Notes: generated from the letters alone by a model not told the origin. A stretch of DNA of 5,527 bases from Crocinitomicaceae bacterium (GCA_013215515.1 JABSPC010000721.1:1-5527); one strand, 5' to 3'; positions 1-5,527 are shown, counted from the first letter of the stretch. Numbers and translations are program-made.

Positions 1-365
1 CCTTCGAGAGCTTCTTTTTGAATTGACCATTCCTTTCCACCTCCTCCTCCATAGATCGCTATTGAACCTACAGAAACAAAATAAGACAAACCTTCAATTT
101 GCTTTTCGATTTGAATTGCCAACTCACGCGTTGGAACAATAATCATTGTATCAATGCTAGAATCTTCTTTTCCGACTAACTTATTTAAAATGGGTAAAAC
201 GAAAGCTCCGGTCTTACCAGTACCTGTTTGGGCACAAGCAATTAGATCTTCATTATTTAAAATAATTGGGATGGCTTGTTCTTGAATTGGTGTAGCATCT
301 TCGAACCCCATATAGGACAATGCCTCTAATAATTCGGGTTCTAATTTGAGGTCTGTAAATTTCAT
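1..365 (-). CDS. DEAD-box ATP-dependent RNA helicase, N-terminal part (runs off the left edge)
   Basis: The first 121 codons of a DEAD-box RNA helicase, an enzyme that uses ATP to unwind short RNA duplexes in ribosome assembly, mRNA decay or cold adaptation. The start ATG is at 363-365. Visible motifs, in order: the Q motif (aromatic F21, then TPIQEQAIP at about 25-33), motif I/Walker A AQTGTGKT (45-52), motif Ia PTRELA (78-83) and a glycine-rich GG motif (YGGGGG, 105-110). The first motif sits about 20 residues from the start, as is usual for the family, which supports this start. DEAD (motif II), SAT and the second RecA domain lie beyond the window, so the subfamily (RhlE-like is my guess) and any C-terminal extension cannot be seen. 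The gene is divergent from the small membrane protein gene at 496. The family call is firm; the exact symbol is not. Confidence 0.95.
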   Translation of the reverse strand, partial: MKFTDLKLEPELLEALSYMGFEDATPIQEQAIPIILNNEDLIACAQTGTGKTGAFVLPILNKLVGKEDSSIDTMIIVPTRELAIQIEKQIEGLSYFVSVGSIAIYGGGGGKEWSIQKEALE

Positions 366-447
366 TGAAGTGAAAGTAAGGACTTGTTTCCAAACGAGGA
401 AGAAATTAAGGCTTTAACTGCGAGATAATACTCAATTATTGAATGTG

Positions 448-476
448 TTGAGTCTAAATTAAGAATCCTATCTTGG
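448..476 (+). promoter_or_regulatory. Possible Bacteroidota-type promoter for the 496-972 gene
   Basis: TTG at 448-450 and TATCTTGG at 469-476 are separated by 18 bp. They resemble the -33 TTG and -7 TAnnTTTG elements of Bacteroidota, with one mismatch in the -7 box. Transcription would begin about 10-15 bases before the ATG at 496, leaving a very short leader. The match is weak and such sites turn up by chance in AT-rich DNA. Confidence 0.25.
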
Positions 477-495
477 GAAATCACAATCTATTGCA

Positions 496-972
496 ATGGA
501 AAAAACAAAAAAGGTTGTCTTTAATTTAATGTCTTTCATCTTCTTTTTCGGGCTCATCTTCGGTCCAATTGGATGGATTTATAGTGCTACTTTTCAAAGT
601 ACATTGCATGACTTTGAAGCTAACGGGACAAAAACTACGGCTGTAGTCAACAAAAGACATAAATCCCGTCATGGGCGAGCTACAGTAATAAAGGTGAACA
701 TTAGATATATCAATAAATCTTCGAATGAACTTATTTACTTGGAAGACATTGAAGTTAATTCTTTCCTCTATAATAAATTGTCGCCTGGAATGGAGGTTGA
801 CATCATTTACAAAAACGGTGAAGCCATCCTGGTTGATAATTATAAGTTCGAAAACCTCCCGCCTATTAAAAACCCGTATTTGGGAATGATCTTAACGATT
901 CTTTCGTATGCCTTTTTTGCGCAACGCATTATTTCAGTAAGAAGACAAAACAAGAAAAGTGATGTTGAATAA
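496..972 (+). CDS. Small two-helix membrane protein, DUF3592-like
   Basis: A 158-residue protein of unknown function. After a short basic N-terminus (MEKTKK) comes a hydrophobic helix at about residues 8-29, then a soluble region of about 95 residues predicted to be beta-rich, a second hydrophobic helix at about 128-146, and a basic tail (RRQNKK). The middle reads as alternating strands (TTAVVNKRH, TVIKVNIRYIN, ELIYLEDIEV) followed by a SPGMEVDIIYKNG segment. That arrangement, a helix, a beta domain with a G-x-x-V-x-I-x-Y strand, and a second helix, is typical of DUF3592-type membrane proteins. I infer the assignment from topology and pattern only. The middle domain probably faces the periplasm, since positive charges flank the cytoplasmic ends of both helices. 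It is the only + strand gene here and ends 9 bp from the stop of the convergent gene at 982. The ATG at 496 is the first in frame before the helix. Confidence 0.85.
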   Translation: MEKTKKVVFNLMSFIFFFGLIFGPIGWIYSATFQSTLHDFEANGTKTTAVVNKRHKSRHGRATVIKVNIRYINKSSNELIYLEDIEVNSFLYNKLSPGMEVDIIYKNGEAILVDNYKFENLPPIKNPYLGMILTILSYAFFAQRIISVRRQNKKSDVE

Positions 973-981
973 CATGTGAAT

Positions 982-1437
982 TTACTTGGTATCATCTGGA
1001 CCTAGAAGAACAGCTCTCAAATAATCTTCAGCGCGTCCACTTAAACTTGATTGAATTACAACGAATGAAGCTCCGATAAGAAGTAAGTACAAAATTGCAG
1101 CGTATGCAATTGAACTCTCACTTCCTCCATAAATGGCAACAAGAAATAAGGCTGGAACAAGACTTCCAATCGACACCATTTTAAGGATTCTATTCACGTT
1201 ACATGAGCAAATTACGTCCACTCCATCTTCTGACTCAACAGTAGAAATAATAGATGGGATACTCATCATTGAGGTATAACCTCTCAATTTAACTGGCACC
1301 CTCAACATAAATTCCTTTTGAGGAACGTCGTCAATTAAATCAGAATCGGTTTCGAATTTAAGTGGCCGATAGAAATAAGCATCCACCTCTTCAAGTGTAT
1401 GATTTTTCACGACTACCATGGCTGCTTTAATCTTCAT
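982..1437 (-). CDS. Hypothetical protein with two C-terminal membrane helices
   Basis: A 151-residue protein I do not recognise. Residues 1-84 are soluble and mixed in charge, with an acidic stretch (ETDSDLIDDV, about 29-38). They are followed by a paired hydrophobic region at about 86-104 and 109-130, joined by a short GGSESS turn, and a polar tail ending GPDDTK. The helical hairpin would put both the N-terminal domain and the tail on the same side of the membrane, probably the cytoplasm. There is no signal peptide. Two cysteines sit just ahead of the first helix (CSC, 77-79). A Bacteroidota-type promoter candidate lies 18-49 bp upstream, so the gene is probably transcribed on its own and not only by readthrough from the WG gene at 1486. 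Its stop faces that of the + strand gene at 496-972 with no clear terminator between them. Confidence 0.8.
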   Translation of the reverse strand: MKIKAAMVVVKNHTLEEVDAYFYRPLKFETDSDLIDDVPQKEFMLRVPVKLRGYTSMMSIPSIISTVESEDGVDVICSCNVNRILKMVSIGSLVPALFLVAIYGGSESSIAYAAILYLLLIGASFVVIQSSLSGRAEDYLRAVLLGPDDTK

Positions 1438-1454
1438 TGTCTAATGATATGTGA

Positions 1455-1486
1455 CAAAGATACGGTTCCAATTGAATTAATTCAAT
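1455..1486 (-). promoter_or_regulatory. Candidate Bacteroidota promoter for the 982-1437 gene
   Basis: Read on the - strand, TATCTTTG (1455-1462) is an exact match to the -7 consensus TAnnTTTG, and ATTG (1483-1486) lies 20 bp upstream as a -33 element. The -7 box ends 17 bp before the ATG at 1437, giving a very short leader. The -33 element touches the TGA stop codon of the upstream WG gene (1486-1488), so this promoter would occupy the whole 48-bp gap. A 16-bp perfect palindrome at 1471-1486 lies between the boxes and includes the -33 element. Confidence 0.45.
1471..1486. repeat. 16-bp perfect palindrome in the gap upstream of the 1437 start
   Basis: ATTGAATTAATTCAAT equals its own reverse complement. 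It has no spacer and no following T-run, so it is a poor terminator. It overlaps the -33 element of the candidate promoter at 1455-1486, where a dimeric repressor could bind, but its pure AT core means chance is also a real explanation. Confidence 0.5.
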
Positions 1487-2958
1487 CATTCCGATATTGG
1501 AATTAAAATGGATTTTTCATCATCATAAAACTTAATAAACTTAGGATCTTTGTGCGATACATAACGATAAATTGGCGGAACTAACTCCTTGCCGGTTGAA
1601 TCAATCAACCCATATAATTTACCCACCTTAACTCGACGGTATTGCCCAATTAAATGCGTGATGTTGTCGTATTTAATTTCTGTAATTTCTTCTCCTTTGA
1701 TATTTAATAAACCCAACTTATTATTTATGAATACGATAACTGCACCTTGCTGGAAATCATAAACTTTGTCGTATTTTATCGCCCCTAATTCTTTCCCTGT
1801 ACTATCAACAAATCCGTACTTGACTTTAGCTGCCCAACCATCTCTAGTGATGACTTTATACACTCCACTTTTCAGTAGATTCAGATTTATCCTTTCGTAT
1901 TTAAACGGCGTTAATTGGACTCCTTGCTTATCAAAGATGGAGATTTTCTTGAGTGAGTCCATTACATAAAATCCATTCCCACTCAATTCAATAGTTCTAT
2001 ATTTCGCAGGAACAATTTCCTCACCCAAGTTATTCATAATGCCAAATTTCCATGATTTATGAAACTTCAAATACGGACTTGAATAAGGGTACGATACTAG
2101 AGTAAGCTCATTCTGATAACAATAGGTAAGTTGGTAAGGGTTGAATAATTCAATATCGTCATAATCGAATTCGATAACAACTTCTCCCTGACCATTTATG
2201 CAGCCGCATTTTTGCTCACAAGCGACGAATAAATCCTCATTAATTTTTAGCAATCTTCGGAAATGAGGTGGAATAGTCATTTCGAAGTCAGTATTATAAA
2301 GCCCCCATTTCTCCAAGGTATCAAGAACCAAATAGCTCGAATCGATTAGTTCAATCTTTCGGTATAGCATTGGTATTTTTACAAATCCTAATGTATCCAT
2401 TAATCCTTGTTTAGTCCCTTGGGTACTAAAATACCTACTGGCATACTGTTCATAAACTGGATACAACGGACCATATTCCATTCCACATGTTGCTCCCTGA
2501 GCATTCAGAAAATGGCTACCATCAACAATTTTGGCTTGTTCAAAGCGCTCTTTGTGGGTTATTAATGTTCGTCTCGAATCAAGATCAAATTCTACTCCGT
2601 GCAGTTGTGATGAATCGCCAAACTCCTTTATAATGGTACCTTTCGTATCGATAAAATAGTAAGCGTTTCTTGCAGGCCATTGAAGAGCGTCCCCATATGA
2701 CGAACCACCTCTAGGGTTAATTGCATCCTGAAAAGATCCTACTCTCAATCCATGATTGTAATAATCAACTTCAACCATTTGGATCCCGTTGTAAAAAGGA
2801 TAATAAATTACCTCAGGGCCATAAGGCAGATTATTCCACAACATTGGGTGCTCAGGAACCTTAACTAAAGACTTTACAACATTTCTAGTGGAATCAACTT
2901 GTGCTATTGATGAACCAACAATTAAAATGGTGACAATAAAACAAACTAATTTTTTCAT
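1486..2958 (-). CDS. Secreted WG-repeat protein
   Basis: A 490-residue exported protein of unknown function, made largely of WG (KWG) repeats: beta-rich units of about 20-25 residues with the pattern K-x-G-x-(I/V)-(D/N)-x-x-G-x-x-(I/V)-x-x-x-(Y/F)-(D)-x-(I/V). The N-terminus is a standard signal peptide (MKKL, a hydrophobic core to about residue 17, likely cleavage after SIA, residue 19). Residues 20-175 hold one faint unit (YYFIDTKG, about 100-107) and are otherwise not clearly repetitive. I count eight units after that, near residues 182, 216, 249, 303, 337, 379, 413 and 447; the clearest are WKFGIMNNLGEEIVPAKY, KYGFVDSTGKELGAIKY and LYGLIDSTGKELVPPIY. The third is unusual, with cysteines replacing the usual aromatic (CEQKCGC, 247-253). 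No type IX secretion tail or membrane anchor is visible at the C-terminus, so a periplasmic location is likely. The broken gene 171 bp upstream encodes a related protein. WG proteins are common in Bacteroidota envelopes; their partners are not known. Confidence 0.9.
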   Translation of the reverse strand: MKKLVCFIVTILIVGSSIAQVDSTRNVVKSLVKVPEHPMLWNNLPYGPEVIYYPFYNGIQMVEVDYYNHGLRVGSFQDAINPRGGSSYGDALQWPARNAYYFIDTKGTIIKEFGDSSQLHGVEFDLDSRRTLITHKERFEQAKIVDGSHFLNAQGATCGMEYGPLYPVYEQYASRYFSTQGTKQGLMDTLGFVKIPMLYRKIELIDSSYLVLDTLEKWGLYNTDFEMTIPPHFRRLLKINEDLFVACEQKCGCINGQGEVVIEFDYDDIELFNPYQLTYCYQNELTLVSYPYSSPYLKFHKSWKFGIMNNLGEEIVPAKYRTIELSGNGFYVMDSLKKISIFDKQGVQLTPFKYERINLNLLKSGVYKVITRDGWAAKVKYGFVDSTGKELGAIKYDKVYDFQQGAVIVFINNKLGLLNIKGEEITEIKYDNITHLIGQYRRVKVGKLYGLIDSTGKELVPPIYRYVSHKDPKFIKFYDDEKSILIPISE

Positions 2959-2964
2959 AAAATG

Positions 2965-3008
2965 ATTGAACTACCCGTTGGTACCAATCAAGCTATAATT
3001 GGTTCAAT
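2965..3008. repeat. Nested inverted repeats upstream of the WG-repeat gene
   Basis: The outer arms ATTGAAC (2965-2971) and GTTCAAT (3002-3008) enclose a second pair, ACCAAT (2983-2988) and ATTGGT (2998-3003), and a 10-bp palindrome TTGGTACCAA (2978-2987). The pairs share bases, so they give alternative foldings and not one stem. They lie within the first 50 bases before the ATG at 2958, in the leader or promoter. No convincing promoter boxes could be placed around them, and the arms are short. Confidence 0.4.
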
Positions 3009-3129
3009 AAATTCTCAATTCATTTTCAATATCCCTTCTAAATCTTCGTGTGGAATTGTAATCTAATTATGGCTAGGGCTTACTTTGACAAACATTAACC
3101 CCTCCCTTGAAAGCTGAAAACGATTTTTT

Positions 3130-4074
3130 TTATTTTTCATCTAAATTTCCGCATCCCGTTTCGTCTTTGTAGACATAGAGTCCATCAAAAAACTGAAGTT
3201 CATCGTACTGTTTTGTAAACAATCCGAGTTCTATATCATATGCTTGGCGTTTATCCCCTTTGGTTATTATAACAACCGGACGTGAAGCTTGATTGCACGC
3301 ATCAAGTTCTACGGATAAAACATAAACGGAATTGTATTTTAAGGGAATAACAACTTTTTGTTGTTCGTCTAGAAGGCCATACATTTTCTCTTTTTTCGCC
3401 GCCTTGAAATAAACCTTACTATCTTCACAATTGCGCTCCAACCAAGCTGGTTCAATGTCTATATAATTCACTTCTGAGCCGATAACCGGAGTGCCATCAA
3501 GTTTAAAAAGACTGCGGTAAATTCCCTTTTTTGCAATCAGGTAATGACCCTTGAACTCGGTATTAATGCCATTTTGACGTAAGTAAAATGCATTATATTC
3601 AGATGGAATTATCGTTTCGTAATCGAAGTTCAAAACACCCACTTTATTGTTCTTCCAAGCCTCTATGTATTGACTTCTATAATGGTAATCTATACTTTGG
3701 AATTGAGGTTCAAGAATCTTGTCTTTTGCAAGGTCTATAATCCCATACTTAGAATTGATAGATGTAATAAAAATGCTGTCAAATATTTGTCTCACGTCTT
3801 CGTAAACCCAGTCAACTAACACTTTTCCAGTATGTGATAGAATCCCGGTTCTATCTCCAACCTTAACCTGCCAATAGCTTTTATAATCACTACCTGAATA
3901 GACTGTTTCGAATTTAACAGAATTGAACTGGGGTTTATAAACGGTATCTCCTTCTTGAAGGATGAATCCGACCTAGCACTGTTCATAATCTTCGAATTCT
4001 TTTATTGTCGACTGTAAATACGCAACAGCGCAAACGAACAAACCGATAAATAGAAGTAGAGAATTCAATTTCAT
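3130..4074 (-). pseudogene. Secreted WG-repeat protein interrupted by an in-frame amber codon
   Basis: The reading frame opens with an ATG at 4072-4074 and a signal peptide (MKLNSLLLFIGLFVCAVA, likely cleaved near residue 18). It meets TAG at 3973-3975 (codon 34), then stays open to TAA at 3130-3132: 314 codons in all. The amber codon sits exactly in the first WG repeat, where the frame reads C-stop-VGFI and then the usual YKPQFNSV half. The stop takes the place where most units here carry lysine (NKVG, SKYG, MYG), and AAG to TAG is one base change; CAG or TGG would also be one change. Further units lie near reconstructed residues 73, 108, 142, 182, 229 and 272. The longest stop-free piece (3130-3822) would have to start at a GTG inside the second unit and would have no signal peptide, so it is unlikely to be the real gene. 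This is either a recent nonsense mutation, a sequencing error or suppressed in vivo. It lies in tandem with the intact WG gene downstream. Confidence 0.8.
3973..3975 (-). other. In-frame TAG codon (codon 34) of the WG-repeat gene
   Basis: This is the single stop that splits the gene. The next possible in-frame start downstream is the GTG at 3820-3822; no ATG or TTG occurs in frame between them. TAG is a normal stop in this genome on the evidence of yqeY, which ends in TAG (4234-4236) at the usual family length, so a reassigned code is unlikely. Confidence 0.9.
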
Positions 4075-4077
4075 AAT

Positions 4078-4091
4078 TACACTTAAGTGTA
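4078..4091. repeat. 14-bp perfect palindrome just before the start of the broken WG gene
   Basis: TACACTTAAGTGTA is its own reverse complement and ends 3 bases from the ATG at 4074. In the mRNA it could fold over the initiation region; in DNA it could be an operator half-site pair. Nothing else in the sequence separates these options. No good -7/-33 pair was found in the 4092-4148 stretch upstream of it. Confidence 0.5.
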
Positions 4092-4148
4092 CATATAATG
4101 ATTACAAAACGCTCAGTTACAGTATATATTTGCGTAGGAAAGTATAAC

Positions 4149-4181
4149 AAAAAAGCCACGGTCCTGTACTCCGTGGCTTTT
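4149..4181 (-). terminator. Rho-independent terminator of the ftsZ-yqeY operon
   Basis: An 11-bp perfect stem (AAAAGCCACGG at 4151-4161, CCGTGGCTTTT at 4171-4181) closes a 9-base loop. On the - strand it is followed by a run of six T (4149-4154, four of them in the stem) and then a GTTATA tail. It begins about 50 bases after the yqeY stop codon. It is nearly symmetrical, but the + strand has only a four-T run after the stem, and no + strand gene leads into it, so its job is to end - strand transcripts and protect the WG genes from readthrough. Confidence 0.88.
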
Positions 4182-4195
4182 ACAACTATAAAATA

Positions 4196-4224
4196 GTTCT
4201 TTCCTCAACAATTGAAGAAAGAAC
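4196..4224 (-). other. Hairpin between the yqeY stop and the terminator
   Basis: Arms GTTCTTTC (4196-4203) and GAAAGAAC (4217-4224) pair over 8 bp. After one mismatch, TCAA (4205-4208) pairs with TTGA (4212-4215) around a 3-base loop. It starts 9 bases after the yqeY stop. On the - strand it is followed by the moderately T-rich TATTTTATAG, so it may be a weak first terminator or a 3' stem that shields the mRNA end. Confidence 0.6.
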
Positions 4225-4233
4225 GATAGAATG

Positions 4234-4683
4234 CTAATTATTCAGTAGCGCTGCTTTAACAAGATCGGCGATTACTTTACCGTCTGCTTTTCCTGCTAGC
4301 TTACCTGACAACATTCCCATCACTTTCCCCATATCTTGAGGTCCTGACGCTCCTGTCGTTGCAATTGCTGCATCTACTTCTGTTTTGATCTCTTCCTCAG
4401 ACATCATTTTAGGCATGTAAACTCCGATCACATCTGCTTCGAACTTCTCGTCCGCTGCAAGGTCATCACGGCCTTCTTTCTTGTACAATTCATATGTTTC
4501 AATACGTTGCTTGTACAATTTCATTACAATCTTCATGGCTACTTCATCGGTAACCTCTCCGCTTCCTGATGTAGCTTCCAAAAGCAATTTAGATTTTATA
4601 TCTCTAAGAGCTTGCAATTTCCCTTTCTCTCTCGCTAACATGGCTTTTTTGATGTCCACATTGATTGTATCTATAAATCCCAT
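4234..4683 (-). CDS. yqeY: GatB/YqeY domain protein
   Basis: A 149-residue cytoplasmic protein at the usual family length (about 150). YqeY is a free-standing relative of the helical tail of GatB, the tRNA-binding part of the Asp/Glu-tRNA amidotransferase; its own substrate and job are not settled. Family landmarks are all present: an N-terminal helix with LRDIKSKLL (26-34), KLYKQRIETYELYKKEGRDDLA (about 55-76), VYMPKMMSEEEI (88-99), and the C-terminal QDMGKVMGML and GKADGKVIADLVKAAL segments (116-125, 131-146). The ATG at 4681-4683 shares its A with the TAA stop of ftsZ (TAATG), which fixes the start and implies coupled translation. The ftsZ-yqeY order is, to my knowledge, common in Bacteroidota. 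It ends with TAG, followed by a hairpin and a strong terminator. Confidence 0.95.
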   Translation of the reverse strand: MGFIDTINVDIKKAMLAREKGKLQALRDIKSKLLLEATSGSGEVTDEVAMKIVMKLYKQRIETYELYKKEGRDDLAADEKFEADVIGVYMPKMMSEEEIKTEVDAAIATTGASGPQDMGKVMGMLSGKLAGKADGKVIADLVKAALLNN

Positions 4684-5527
4684 TAGTCTACGTTATCGTG
4701 TAAGAAAGAATTGTTTCCGCTTAAAGAAGATCCGTTTTCGTCTTTTGAAACGCTAAATCGGCTTGTATTGTCTTCTTCGCTTGGCATAGATTCATCCAAA
4801 GTAATATTTCTACGAATGTAAGCTGGCTCATTTTCTAAGTCCTGAATACCATCCGCTTTTTTCAATCGTTGTGTGTACTCTTGAATTTTAGAAAGACGCT
4901 CTTCAGAACGCTCTTGTTGCACCTTCGGAGAAACAATCTCCTTGGAATTAACTGCGTCAAGGTCCATTTCTTCCATATCGTCTTCCAACGTGAAACGCTT
5001 CACCTCTTCCTTCGACACTTCAGCCTTGAGAACAGGCTCATCCGCTTCTTCAGTAGTATTGGTTACGTTCCAGTCCAAAGCCAATTCTTCTTTCTCTTCA
5101 GAAGCAACAGGTTCAACATTCCATGTTTTCGCTGGAGCTTCTTTTGCTTCAGGTTCACCTTTCAAGAATGGTTCATCTTGAGCAACAACTTCCTTCGCTC
5201 CAGCCCAAGGGTTTGTTTGAGTAGGAGTATTTAAAGGTGCTACAACCTCTTTCTTCTTATCTTCTTCTAATGTCGTTACGTTCTTCTTAGGAGCCGTTTC
5301 AAAACCAGTGATTGGAGTTGACTGGAACCCAGTTGCGATAACAGTAACGCTAATTTTATCCCCTAATGAATCATCTTTGGCATGACCGAAGATTACATCT
5401 GCAGTTGAACCTGCAGCGTCTTGAATGTAATCAGTGATTTCAGTGATTTCATCCATCAATACTTCTTGGTCACCGTATGTGATGTTCAACAATACGTATT
5501 CCGCACCGCTGAAGTCATTATCGTTCA
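4683..5527 (-). CDS. ftsZ: Cell division GTPase FtsZ, C-terminal part (runs off the right edge)
   Basis: The last 280 codons of FtsZ, the tubulin-like GTPase that polymerises into the Z-ring at the division site. The frame is open to the window edge, so the apparent TTG start at 5490-5492 is internal; the preceding residues read DFSGAEYVL. The visible part of the tubulin-like C-terminal domain is LLNITYGDQEVLMDEITEI, a segment ending in ADVIFGH, and the final strand ISVTVIATGF, ending near 5325. The GTP-binding half, with the GGGTGTG loop, lies outside the window. Then comes a long acidic, disordered linker of about 160 residues, a short conserved motif PAYIRRNITLDE, and a terminal tail ending NNSFLHDNVD, which fits the Bacteroidota form of the C-terminal peptide that docks membrane anchors such as FtsA. 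Two copies of a DEPxLKxE motif lie in the linker. yqeY follows with a one-base overlap. Confidence 0.96.
   Translation of the reverse strand, partial: NDNDFSGAEYVLLNITYGDQEVLMDEITEITDYIQDAAGSTADVIFGHAKDDSLGDKISVTVIATGFQSTPITGFETAPKKNVTTLEEDKKKEVVAPLNTPTQTNPWAGAKEVVAQDEPFLKGEPEAKEAPAKTWNVEPVASEEKEELALDWNVTNTTEEADEPVLKAEVSKEEVKRFTLEDDMEEMDLDAVNSKEIVSPKVQQERSEERLSKIQEYTQRLKKADGIQDLENEPAYIRRNITLDESMPSEEDNTSRFSVSKDENGSSLSGNNSFLHDNVD

Noticed and set aside
366..495. A promoter for the helicase gene in the divergent spacer
   Set aside because: A TACTTTC sequence near 371-377 on the - strand has no partner TTG at proper spacing, so no call is made.
962..975. ATGTT/AACAT stem as a terminator for the 496-972 gene
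   Set aside because: The stem has only 5 AT-rich pairs, overlaps the stop codon and lacks a T-run.
1766..1969. A 67-codon + strand open frame
   Set aside because: It lies wholly inside the intact WG-repeat gene on the opposite strand and shows no protein features.
3130..3822. A stand-alone 230-residue gene starting with GTG at 3822
   Set aside because: The start is inside a WG repeat, no signal peptide would result, and the frame upstream continues with matching repeat and signal peptide sequence back to an ATG at 4074. It is described as part of the interrupted gene.
3130..4074. Reassignment of TAG to an amino acid in this genome
   Set aside because: yqeY ends in TAG at the normal family length, and all other complete genes end in TAA or TGA without internal TAG.
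4481..5234. Three + strand open frames opposite yqeY and ftsZ (4481-4756, 4869-5234, 4942-5181)
   Set aside because: They are antisense to well-supported genes, have low-complexity compositions (phenylalanine- or serine-rich) and resemble no family.
4683..5492. A 269-residue gene starting with TTG at 5492
   Set aside because: The frame stays open to the window edge and the residues before it match FtsZ, so this TTG is an internal leucine codon.

Overview
The window looks like ordinary chromosome from a Bacteroidota species, most likely of Flavobacteriales type. Three things point there. The FtsZ tail ends in a LHDNVD-type peptide. yqeY lies directly behind ftsZ. Two secreted WG-repeat proteins are present, and the one good promoter-like site has the TAnnTTTG -7 box of that phylum; clear Shine-Dalgarno sites are not evident. 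Genus cannot be told from this sequence.

Layout, left to right. Positions 1-365 (-) hold the first 121 codons of a DEAD-box RNA helicase that runs off the left edge. A divergent 130-bp spacer leads to a small two-helix membrane protein resembling DUF3592 proteins (496-972, +). It converges, with only 9 bp between stop codons, on a second small two-helix membrane protein (982-1437, -) that I do not recognise. Then come two tandem genes for secreted WG-repeat proteins on the - strand. The downstream one (1486-2958) is intact. The upstream one (3130-4074) has a signal peptide and continuous WG repeats, but an amber codon at codon 34 interrupts it; a gene caller would report only the downstream 230-residue piece, starting at an implausible GTG. 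The right end is the tail of the division operon: the C-terminal part of ftsZ (4683-5527, running off the right edge) overlapping yqeY (4234-4683) by one base. A strong rho-independent terminator at 4149-4181 ends this operon and separates it from the WG genes.

How the genes fit together: ftsZ and yqeY form one transcription unit with translational coupling. The WG genes are a related pair of envelope proteins of unknown role, probably from an old duplication. The two small membrane proteins and the helicase show no functional link to each other. I see no CRISPR array, insertion sequence, tRNA, rRNA or defence module. The most notable point is the clean single amber codon in the upstream WG gene, with every other codon still open.
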